Made by a program: the position numbers and the translations under genes
Notes under the pieces: generated by a model
Seen by the model: the letters and a program-made list of their open reading frames with translations, nothing else
The model's database searches: none
What the model was told of the DNA's origin: nothing
NCBI GenBank assembly: GCA_923184405.1
Contig: OV299793.1
Span: forward strand, 836,548-873,226
Direction of reading: 5' to 3'
Length of the DNA: 36,679 nt
Origin: Neisseria meningitidis
GTDB taxonomy: Bacteria; Pseudomonadota; Gammaproteobacteria; Burkholderiales; Neisseriaceae
Shown here: one piece after another, positions 1 through 8,150 of the stretch
Numbering within the stretch: position 1 is the first letter of the stretch
Layout: the number at the start of each line of letters is the position of its first letter

Positions 1-309
1 GTACTTCGTTCAGTTACATTAGCACTTATTTGTCCGAGCAGGACGGCTGAACATGGACAACAGCGGGTAGGCGGGACGGCCGCGGTGGTCTCTAAGGTAA
101 CGGGTTTGACGGTTCAGTATTGTTCGATTTAGTTTGCCCAATCAATCCACCTGGATCCAACTTCAATAGTGGGAAGCAGTCGATGTGCTTAGCAATCATG
201 GCTTGGGCAGTTTGCCGGAAAGCAACGTGCTCAGTGAAAGCCCCTAAATGTCTAGGTGGAATAAACAGCACATTTAAACCAAATGCCCAACAGACATTTT
301 AGGGAGAGA
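1..309. other. Upstream part of receptor remnant, no gene recognised
   Basis: I see no reading frame here that I can assign to a family. The stretch leads directly into the decayed C-terminus of a TonB-dependent receptor beginning near 310, so it may be a more eroded or rearranged part of the same gene. A 60-residue open frame at 120-302 shows no recognisable motif, no good ribosome binding site and is probably fortuitous. Confidence 0.4.
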
Positions 310-700
310 TACCTCAACTACTGCTACAAAAACGCATCCGAAGTCAACGCCGAACGCCTTGCCAAAAATTACAGTGAAGACCAGTACAACTAACAATTTC
401 ACAACCGTGCACATATTCCGTTTCGGAACGAGCTTCCATATACCGAATACAGGGCTGACCGTCAGCGGCGGCGTGACGCACAAACGGCACAAACAGACTG
501 TACAACATCCGTCAGGGCGACTACAGGCTGATAGACGGTTTCGTCCGTTACAAATTGGGCAAAACACGAAAAATTGAAAATAATCGGTACAGACAAACGG
601 ACGCACTTATTTTGAGAACAACTACAACCATATGCGCGACGCAAACAACTTCTAAAAAGAGCCGCGCACTGTCAGCATGAAACTGGATTGGCAGTTTTAG
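310..700 (+). pseudogene. TonB-dependent siderophore receptor, C-terminal remnant
   Basis: This looks like the last ~130 residues of an outer-membrane ferric-siderophore receptor of the FpvA/FoxA type, which would import iron chelates using TonB energy. Translating in three frames recovers beta-barrel strands in order: EVNAERLAKNYSEDQYN (310-390), FRFGTSFHIPNTGLTVSGGV (418-477), YNIRQGDYRLIDGFVRYKLG (501-560), then ENNYNHMRDANNF and the terminal strand EPRTVSMKLDWQF ending in TAG at 698-700. Ending on an aromatic residue (F) is the usual signature of outer-membrane barrels. At least two frameshifts and two in-frame stops (391 and about 653) break it. Everything upstream (signal peptide, plug, most of the barrel) is outside the window or unrecognisable. 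It lies just upstream of dinB, as I recall for a siderophore-receptor gene in meningococcus. The family assignment is fairly sure; the ligand is unknown. Confidence 0.75.
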
Positions 701-720
701 GTGAAAACCGTAGTTTGCGG

Positions 721-732
721 ATGCCGTCTGAA
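721..732 (+). other. DNA uptake sequence (AT-DUS), single
   Basis: This is an exact 12-base neisserial uptake word, ATGCCGTCTGAA, between the receptor remnant and dinB. It is recognised by the pilus component ComP during natural transformation. There is no inverted partner nearby, so it is unlikely to act as a terminator here. Confidence 0.9.
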
Positions 733-843
733 ACAGGGTATGGTTCAGACCGACATATTGATGGAGGCAGGCCTATCAGGGCGTATATTTGGAATTTGCC
801 CGATTAAGGCAGTAGAATATCCCTTTTATCCTCAGAAGAGCCG

Positions 844-1895
844 ATGTCTTCACGCAAAATTATCCACATCGACATGGACGCATTCTACGCATCGGTAGAG
901 CTGCGCGAACAGCCGCATTTGAAAGGGCGGTAAGTGGTCGTCGCGTGGGGGGCGCGCGTTCGGTGATTTGCGCCGCATCGTATGAGGCACGGCAGTTCGG
1001 GCTGCATTCCGCGATGTCGGTGGCAACGGCGAAAAGGCTGTGTCCGAAAGCGGTGTATGATGCCGCCGCATTTCGATTTGTACCGTCAGGTTTCCGCGCA
1101 GATTCACGCCGTATTCAGGCGTTATACCGATTTAATCGAACCCTTAGTCGCTGGACGAAGCCTATACCGAAAGCGTTAACCGTAATTTCAAAAACATCCC
1201 TTACGCCAGCGAGGTTGCCAAAGAAATCCGTGCCGCCACTTTTGCGAAACAGGTTTGACTGCATCCGCAGGCATCGCAGCCGAACAAATTTACGGCGAAA
1301 ATCGCGTCGGACTGGCACAAGCCGAACGGGCAGTTTGTGTTGCCGCCGCACAAAGTCATGGCATTTTGGAAACCCTGCCTTTGGGCAAAATCCCCGGCGT
1401 GGGCAGGTAACGCTGAAAAAATGCAGTCGCTGGGTATGCGGACGGCGGGCGACTTGCGCCGTTTCGAGCGCGGCGAACTCTTAAACCATTTCGGACGCTA
1501 CGGATACCGCCTCTATGATTTGGTGCGCGGTACGGACGAACGCCCCGTCAAAGCCGAACGCAAACGCCTCCAAATCTCCACAAATTAACCTGCCCGAAGA
1601 CCTGCCGCTCGAGCAGGCTGCCGGAGCACCTCCCCATCTTGCCGAAGACGTGTGGCGGCAATCACGCGCAAAAACGTCGAAGCCCAAAGCGTAACGCTCA
1701 AGCTGAAGACCTACGAATTCCGCATCATCACGCGCACACTGACTTATTCACTCCGTTTTGCCCGACTGCGCAGCTCTGCTGCAGGCTGCGCAAATGTTGA
1801 TGGCGCGCGTCCCGCCGCAGACGGAAGACGCGTTCCGCCTTATCGGTATCGGCGTGGAGCATCTTGTGCCGAAAAACCAGCAGCAGGATTTGTGA
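844..1895 (+). pseudogene. dinB: DNA polymerase IV (Y-family), frameshifted
   Basis: This encodes the error-prone translesion polymerase Pol IV. The start at 844 opens with [13 protein letters not shown], which holds the first metal-binding Asp. The second catalytic motif SLDEAY is at 1148-1165 in another frame, followed by the thumb and little-finger segments (MQSLGMRTAGDLRRFERGEL, then NVEAQSVTLKLKTY). The end at 1895 gives about 350 residues, the normal family length. The reading frame is broken several times: a substitution-type stop at about codon 30 (CGG-TAA), a lost base near 950, an extra base near 1058, and further indels near 1200-1300, 1390, 1585 and 1740. A paired-DUS terminator follows at 1930-1958. 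All catalytic residues can be recovered, so the ancestor was functional; as given the gene cannot make protein. Confidence 0.9.
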
Positions 1896-1929
1896 GCGTA
1901 AACCGCTTTATGCGCGCCGTACAAAAAAT

Positions 1930-1958
1930 ATGCCGTCTGAACGGTTTTCAGACGGCAT
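1930..1958 (+). terminator. Paired inverted DUS terminator after dinB
   Basis: ATGCCGTCTGAA at 1930-1941 faces its reverse complement TTCAGACGGCAT at 1947-1958 across a 5-base loop. This is the usual neisserial arrangement in which two uptake sequences form a rho-independent hairpin, here 35 bases after the dinB stop. Confidence 0.85.
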
Positions 1959-1966
1959 GGCTGCTT

Positions 1967-2120
1967 TATAGTGGATTAACAAAAATCAGGACAAGGCGAC
2001 GAAGCCGCAGACAGTACAAATAGTACGGAACCGATTCACTAGGTGCTTAAGCACCTTAGAGAATCGTTCTCTTTGAGCAAGGGCGAGGCAACGCCGTACT
2101 GGTTTTGTTAATTCACTATA
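1967..2120. repeat. Correia repeat enclosed element, full length
   Basis: A 154-bp neisserial mobile repeat bounded by TATAGTGGATTAAC and its inverted counterpart ending CACTATA. The inner part has the typical AATCAGGACAAGGCGACGAAG, GGTGCTTAAGCACC and GAGAATCGTTCTC blocks. It lies between the dinB terminator and the 3' end of rep. Such elements can carry promoters and RNase III processing sites; none is claimed for this copy. Confidence 0.92.
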
Positions 2121-2152
2121 CATTGTCTCAGGCTTCGTTTCCCTATCTTGGT

Positions 2153-4175
2153 TTAATCCTCCGGACCGCCTTTTTTCATGCTGTCGGGCCTACCGATTAT
2201 ATCAGCAAGGTTGCGTCTGCCTTCTTCTTTGCTGACAATCGGTTCGCCGCCTTTGCGCCCAGGATTTTCAAATCTTCCTGCGGCATTTCGTCTATGAATC
2301 GGCTGGGTTCGGGAACTGCCATATGCCTTGTTTTTGCGTTTGACGCAGTGGGTCAGCGTAAGCTGGCGTTTGGCACGAGTGATGCCGACGTACATCAGGC
2401 GGCGTTCTTCTTCGACGTTACGCTTCTTCGATGCTGTCGTTGTGCGGCAAAACACCTTCTTCGCAACCGACAAGGAAAACATAGGGATACTCCAAACCTT
2501 TGGCGGCGTGTAGCGTGGATAGCGAGACGGCATCGGTTTCTTCTTCGTCTTTTCCTTCCAAAAGCGTCATCAAGGCGACGGTTTGGGCGAGTTCGATGAT
2601 GTTTGCCGTCTTCCCCGCCTTTTCGCGCAAACCATGATACCAATCGCCGACGTTGCGCCATTTGAGTTCGCCAGCTTTGCGCTTCTTCACTGGCAAGCAG
2701 GTGGTTTCATAGTCGATTTCTTCGAGCAGGCTGTTGATGAACTCGCCTGCTTCGCCTGTTTCGGCTTTGGCGCGGTAGCTGCCGAACATATCCATAAAGG
2801 CTTGCAGGTGTTGGCGGTTGGTATTGTTCAGCGTGGCAGGGCTTCTTCGGTTTGCGCGGCTTCATACAGGCTGCATTCGTGTTCGTGCGCGTAGGCGTTG
2901 AGCTTGCCCAGCGTTACATCGCCGATGCCGCGTTTGGGCGTGGTTACGGCACGCAGAAAGGCGGGATCGTCGTTGGGGATAGCAAACAGCCGCACATAAA
3001 ACAACACGTCTTTGATTTCGGCTTTGTCGAAAAAGCTTTGTCCGCCGGAGAGGCGGTAGGGGATGCGCACGCCGCGCAATGCTTCCTCGAAAATCCTCGC
3101 CCGATGCTTTCCGCGATATAACACGGCGAAATCGGCGTATTGGGTTTTGTCGCCGCCGATGAGTTTTTGTTTGATGATTTGGCTGACGACCCAGTCGGCT
3201 TCGTGTTGCTCGATTTGGCAGGCAACGACTTTGTCAACTCGCCTTCGCCCAATTGCGACCAAAGTTTTTTGGTAAACAGCTTGGGGTTGTTTTCGATGAC
3301 TTTGTTGGCGAGTTTAAGAATCCGCGCGGTGGAGCGGTAGTTTGCTCCAGTTTGACGACGCTTCATCTGCGGATAGTTTTCCTGCATTTTGCGCAGGTTT
3401 TCCATATTCGCACCGCGCCACGCGTAGATGGACTGGTCGTCGTCGCCGACAACGGTAAACATACGCTTCCGCCATAAGTCAAAAGTTTCATCAGCGCAAA
3501 TTGGCAGGTATTCGTATCTTGGCATTCGTCAAACAGCAGATAACGCAGCCGCTGCTGCCATTTTTTGCGCACTTCGCTGTTTGCTGCAACAGCACGGCAG
3601 GCAGGCGGATTAAGTCATCAAAGTCCACTGCCTGATAGCTTTGTAAGGTTTCTGATAGCTCGCATACACGCGTGCGGTTTGTTGTTCCCGCATGACAGAA
3701 TGCCGTCTGAACGGCGTCTTCAGGCGTTTTAAATCGTTTTCCACACAAGGAAATGTGGTGCTGCGCCTAAAATACGGCGCCTTCGCCCGTAACCGCCCAA
3801 AAGTTCGCCGATGATGATTCGCGCTGTCGGAAGAATCCAGAATAGAAAGTTCAAATTGTACCCGCATATGGTTCGCCACTTCGCGACAAGATCTTCATGC
3901 CCAGCGTTTGCGACACGTGCAATTCGGCGACGCCCGCGCGTTTGCGACATTGACAGGCAGCATTTCGGCGACGCGCTCCTGCATTTCCGCAGCGACTTTG
4001 TTGGTAAAGGTAAGTGCGGCGAAGGTAGGCGACAGATAGCCGACGATTGACAATCAAATGCTTCAAGTTTTTGAGTAATAACGCCGGTTTTGCCGCTGCC
4101 AGCATAAGCGAGGACGAGCAGGGGGCCGCCGAGGTACCGGACGGCTTCGAGCTGTTGGGGATTGAGCTTCATCAT
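2153..4175 (-). pseudogene. rep: ATP-dependent DNA helicase Rep (UvrD family), frameshifted
   Basis: This is an SF1A 3'-5' helicase that helps replication forks past blocks. The start is [19 protein letters not shown] at 4175 (alternative Met at 4172). Walker A reads AYAGSGKT, where the family has AGAGSGKT. Walker B and later motifs appear in order in different frames: [85 protein letters not shown] and RRLMYVGITRAKRQLTL. The end at 2153 gives about 673 residues, the usual length. Roughly ten single-base indels break the frame. A DUS at 3700-3711 lies within the coding region. It follows aroD on the same strand with a 19-base gap containing another DUS, so the two were probably co-transcribed. 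Confidence 0.9.
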
Positions 4176-4183
4176 GTTTTGAA

Positions 4184-4193
4184 GCCGTCTGAA
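4184..4193 (+). other. DNA uptake core between rep and aroD
   Basis: The 10-base core GCCGTCTGAA fits exactly in the short gap between the rep start (4175) and the aroD stop (4195). It is preceded by GA rather than AT, so it is a core match and not the full AT-DUS. Confidence 0.8.
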
Positions 4194-4194
4194 A

Positions 4195-4835
4195 TCAGTC
4201 TGCGCCGCTGTCCAGACAGTCTAGTGCCGCACGGATGGCGGATACGCCGATTTGCCCGGCGCGGAGTCTTGCGTTCCCGAACCGAACGTGATGCAACAGC
4301 CGAACACCTCTCCAGCAAGGCAGCTGACCGCACCCGTCTGTCCCATCGACATCGTAACAATCGGTTTGGCGGCAAGCCGTTTCGCTTCGAGCGTGGCGGA
4401 AAGCAAAGTAAGCACATCTTCCGCGCTGTGCGGCATCACCGCAATTTTGCAGATGTCCGCGACGCAGTCCTCCATCTGTTTCAGACGGCAGACGATTTCT
4501 TCTTGCGGCGGCGTGCGGTGAAACTCATGATTGCAGAGTAGGGCGGCGATGCCGTTTTTTGAGCATCTGCCACGGCGCGCCGGACGGCGGTTTCGCCGGA
4601 AAACAGCTCGATGTCGATGATGTCGGGCAGGCGGCTTTCGATCAGCGCGTCGCGCAGTTCCAAAAATAATCGTCCGAACACGGGAACGAGCCGCCTTCGC
4701 CATGCCGTCTGAACGTAAACAGCGGCGGTTTGTCGGGCAGCGCGTCGCGGACGGTCTGCGTGTGGCGCAATGCTTCGCCGATGCTGCCCGCGCATTACAA
4801 AAAGTCGGCGCGGAACACGACAATATCGAAAGAAC
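4195..4835 (-). pseudogene. aroD: 3-dehydroquinate dehydratase type I, 5'-truncated and frameshifted
   Basis: This catalyses the third step of the shikimate pathway through a lysine Schiff base. Recoverable blocks in order are FDIVVFRADF (4829-4800, matching the family's second beta strand), FTFRRHGEGGS, IDIELFSGE (Glu), NHEFHRTPPQEE (catalytic His), CKIAVMP (Schiff-base Lys), IVTMSMGQTG and FGSGTQDSAPG. The C-terminus LDCLDSGAD ends at the TGA at 4195-4197. At least three frameshifts are present, including one near 4300-4240 and one near 4560. The roughly 40 N-terminal residues that should precede FDIV are not visible. Instead the sequence runs into a direct repeat at 4856, suggesting a rearrangement that removed the start. 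rep lies immediately downstream. Confidence 0.85.
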
Positions 4836-4855
4836 AGACATTTGCAATAAATCAA

Positions 4856-5065
4856 GTAGGCCGCCTTTTAGACGGCATCCGAGCCACATCCGGCACAAGC
4901 CGCCGCGTCCTACCGCATATCGGAAAACGGGATATATGACAACAACCCGGGAACACACAAAACAGGCAGCACACAGCACAGCAGCGGCAACTATATCCAG
5001 CCAGCCGCCTTTTAGACGGCATCCGGATTCCATTCCTGCACAAGCCGCCGCGTCCTGACGCATAT
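4856..5065. repeat. Two ~65-bp imperfect direct repeats
   Basis: Two copies, about 4858-4924 and 4999-5065, share GCCGCCTTTTAGACGGCATC, then GCACAAGCCGCCGCGTCCT and CGCATATCG, at a spacing of about 141 bases. Each includes TAGACGGCAT, a DUS core with one C-to-T change. They occupy the place where the aroD start should be. The interval between them (a run like ATATGACAACAACC) contains no gene I recognise. Confidence 0.75.
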
Positions 5066-5213
5066 CGACAAGCAAAGAAATATGCGACAATGGCGAAAAC
5101 CGTAAAACAGCATTACCGAAAGCCCGCACATCAGGAAAATCGAAACACATCCCACGCCGCAGACCGTGTTGCGCCGCATAATACATACTGCATTTGTTCC
5201 GGAGTAGACCCCA

Positions 5214-6000
5214 ACCTCAGACGTCAGCGCAAAGCCCTCGCCGCGGCACTGGCGCAATCTTCGCCAAAAGTCCTTCGGCAAAAACACCATCATGCAAACG
5301 AAGCCGCACCCAAGCAGGAAGAAAACGGCGAAGTCATGTGCGCCACATCGTCGATCAGAACTCGATCTCGGAGTCATTCTACAACCTCGACGGCAAAAAG
5401 TCGAAAGCTTCTGTCCCAGCCCTCCATCTAAACCAACCTAGGCTTGGAAATCTGCGAAAAAACCCTCCATACCCAGCAGCTAAAGATAAAGAAAAAGAGT
5501 CGATGACGAAGACGCACTCGATCCAGAGAGTCATATGCTCAGAAACTCGGCGATAAGAAGAACAGCAATGACTGTCTCAGCCCGATACTGGAGAACAGGC
5601 TTCAGAAATCTGCGACACACTCATACGTTCAAACGGCATAGATGTACTAATCATCAATTCGGTAGAAAAAATCGTCCTCAAAGGCGAAATAAAAGGCGAT
5701 ATGGCGAACAGCCAAGTCAGACTGTAACGCAAGCCTGATGAGTCAGGCTTACTCAAAAAGAGCGGACATATCAAAAAAACCAACACGGTGATTGTGATAA
5801 TAAAACAAGTACAGATCAAGATCGAAGTAAACTTCGGCTTCCCAGAGACTGAATCAATGGGAACACAGAAATTCAAGTCTACTATAAGCCTGGAAATACG
5901 ACATTTTATAAATCAAATCAGGCAAAGTGGTACTGGTAAATAAAAAAATAATCAAAGAATCATTGATTAAGTAACATCTCAGCACCGACAAATAGAAGAC
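5214..6000 (+). pseudogene. recA: RecA recombinase, strongly decayed relic
   Basis: This is a relic of the recombination and SOS ATPase. The N-terminal KALAAALAQ is at 5233-5259, then a trace of FGKNTIM. The best stretch (about 5575-5875) reads like RecA residues 105-215 with many changes: [43 protein letters not shown], then a stop, then SGHIKKTNTVIVIIKQV and NFGFPETESMGTQKF. The Walker A region (GPESSGKTT in the family) is missing between about 5330 and 5350. Part of the following segment seems present twice (5343-5450 and 5500-5615). Traces of the C-terminus (EIDALKLR) occur near 6014, so the relic may extend to about 6250. Many changes are G-to-A or C-to-T, unlike the lightly damaged neighbours. 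It cannot encode RecA. Confidence 0.8.
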
Positions 6001-6318
6001 GAGGCAATGAAATCGACGCATTAAAACTCAGATGCGCCGACAACGGCAGCAAATGATCACATCAAATCGAACAACGCAGGGATCAAGAACTGCCCACTCC
6101 TGAAACTGTCTCCACAAGGTAAGAAAACCTCTAAAGCCAGATACAACGATTCTCACTTCTGCTCAAGCAAAAGAAACGTTGTTGACAATTAAATAAACAC
6201 TTAAAGCAGAAACCAGAGTTGAATACTAGTGTCACATAACCGAAGTAAATAAGGACTAAGCTAACGTATCAAATGCCACAGAGCGGACAAAAACAGCAAA
6301 TTCCGATTCAGAGTACGT

Positions 6319-6533
6319 TAACTGCTTGAGAATCGTTCTCTTTGAACTAAGGCGAGGCAACGCCGTACTGGTTTTTATGCATAGACCAACAAAAATCAGG
6401 ACAAGACGACGAAGCCGCAGAGAAAATACAGATAGTACGGAACCGATTCACTTGGTGCTTCAGGACCTTAGAGAATCGTTCCCTTGAGCTAAGGCGAGGC
6501 AACGCCGTACTGGTTTTTGTTAATCCACTGTAT
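6319..6533. repeat. Tandem Correia elements (partial plus nearly full)
   Basis: A half element (about 6319-6377, starting at GAGAATCGTTCTC) joins a nearly complete one (about 6378-6533, ending CCACTGTA). The left terminal repeat of the second copy is eroded. The duplication of the GAGAATCGTTCTC...CGCCGTACTGG block makes the tandem arrangement clear. Confidence 0.8.
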
Positions 6534-7748
6534 TTTTGCTCGACGGGGTGAAAATACAGTTGCTACAGCCCGACCCACGCCTGCTTTGCTCTATCCTGCG
6601 CACTTTTATGTGCAACACTTTGCACTTGCTGAACAAAATTCAAACGACCCTTTATTTCGAATGCAAAAAATATGCAGTCATTATAATGTACGCATGAATC
6701 AAGAACCCACAACATGGAAAGTAATCGAGTAAATAAGTTTCGCAGATTCAACGATCTAGATTCCTGCGTTCGCCGGAATAACAATCATAAATTAACATAA
6801 TATAAGAGAGAACCCCGTCGTTATGTACCGTTAATGCTAGAACAATACATTCAGCGAGATATGACGAACTGAGATTACTATAGATGCAGATAGAATCCTC
6901 TGCCCTTTAGGGTACCAGATACCAGTAATGTTTGGATATCATTAGGCTAGAATATTTTGTTCTCCTACAAAATGTAGACTAAATTCAATTAAGGGACTGA
7001 TGTAAATAAAAATAACCATAAATCGCAAATAATGACAATCCATATGATAAAGCCGACAAGCAGATAAATAAATTCTCCCGTTATTTATTGTTACGCAGAA
7101 TCCTGCAAATTGATGGTCATTCCCGCGAAGACAAGAATACAGAACAGTCAGCACAGAAATTTATCGAATAAAACGGTTTCTCAGATACTACGTTCTAGAT
7201 TCCCGCGTTCACGAGAATGACGATCGGAAGTTTCCGTTTTTTCCGATAGATTCCAGAGGTTTGAGAATGCTGGATCCCGAGATAGAAAGAGATGACGATC
7301 CAAACTCTATTTTCCCATAAATTCCTGTAGTGTGAAAATTCCGATCCAGCGTTCGCGGAGCCTGACGGTCGAGGTTTATGTTTTCCGATAGATTCAGAGT
7401 TTTATCAGTTACTGAGAATCCTACACTGATAGCGAAAATGACCAGATGATGAAAATTCTCATCCAGATAGATAGTGAGAAGCAAGACGTAACGGGAACGC
7501 AAAGTTACAGACGGCATTTAGCGGTACGGATGTAAATAATGGTAAAACATGACTTCAGCCTGCAGTTCCCGCTATTCTTGCCGTTTTGCGTTCTTATCAT
7601 TCTCACTGTTTTGCCGATTCGCCGAATCCTGCAAACTGACGTGCCGTCATTCCGCAGAGCGGAATCGGTTATCGGCGCGGAAATTTATCGAGTAAAAACG
7701 GTTTCTTCGTTCTACGTTCGTTTCCGCCTGCGTGGAATGACGGTCAGT
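6534..7748. repeat. Decayed NIME/dRS3 intergenic repeat debris
   Basis: There is no gene here that I can support. From about 6757 the sequence has worn dRS3 units (ATTCCTGCGTTCGCCGGAAT at 6761, and related words near 7107, 7199 and 7340). Between them are RS-type spacers containing TTTTTTCCGATAGATTCC (7237, 7380) and GGTTTGAGAATGCTGGAT. This is the pattern of neisserial intergenic mosaic elements. A further unit near 7647-7740 leads into the 3' end of ybaB. The 6534-6756 part holds a TATAAT-like box (6683-6688) but no convincing frame. Confidence 0.65.
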
Positions 7749-7749
7749 A

Positions 7750-8071
7750 TCATGGAAGAAGTCGCCTCGGGATAGACGCGTGAATAAGCGTGTTTTGTTT
7801 GCGGTTTCTTGGCTTTGCGGGCAAAGTTACGTATGGCGCCGAGGATGAGGTCTTCGAGCATTTCTTTGTCGTCGGCGGCTTCTTGAATCAACCGGGGCTG
7901 ATATCGATTTTCCGTACTTCGTGCGCGCAGGTCAGTGTGATTTTGACCAGGCCGTTGCCTGCTTCGCCTCTCGATTTCGGTTTCTGGCAAGTTTGGCTTG
8001 CGCTTTTTCATATTTTCCTGCATTTGCTGCGCCTGTTTCATCAGGCCGCCTAATCCAGCTTTTCCGAACAT
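7750..8071 (-). pseudogene. ybaB: YbaB/EbfC nucleoid-associated protein, frameshifted
   Basis: This is a small DNA-binding protein of the YbaB/EbfC family, normally encoded right after dnaX as here. It starts at 8071 with MFGKAGLGGLMKQAQQMQEN after a good AGGAG site. The conserved LIQEAADDKEMLEDLI block is present. The family ending (FTQGLPPGVGDFF) is degraded to HASIPRRLLP before a TGA at 7750-7752. At least three single-base indels (near 8010, 7965 and 7930) interrupt the frame, and the same frame without them would run on to 7712. The expected length of about 110 residues fits the interval. Confidence 0.88.
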
Positions 8072-8114
8072 ACTGAATACTCCTGTCTGTTTTGATTGAA
8101 TAAGGGAAACGGCA

Positions 8115-8141
8115 ATGCCGTCCGAACAGTTCGGGCGGCAT
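8115..8141 (-). terminator. Variant paired-DUS hairpin between dnaX and ybaB
   Basis: ATGCCGTCCGAA (8115-8126) faces TTCGGGCGGCAT (8130-8141). Each differs from the DUS by one base and the two changes largely preserve pairing. It sits in the 79-base gap between the dnaX stop and the ybaB start and could act as a terminator or attenuator. Confidence 0.65.
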
Positions 8142-8150
8142 TATATCTGA

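Noticed and set aside
4221..5186. Long minus-strand open frame of 321 codons
   Set aside because: Its first two thirds cross the direct repeats and give cysteine-rich text without family likeness; only its end overlaps real aroD code. It is a chance frame over a GC-rich stretch.
6534..7748. Possible CRISPR-like array from the repeated ATTCCCG words
   Set aside because: Spacing is irregular, the words are dRS3 inverted repeats and the intervening sequences are themselves repeats, so this is NIME material.
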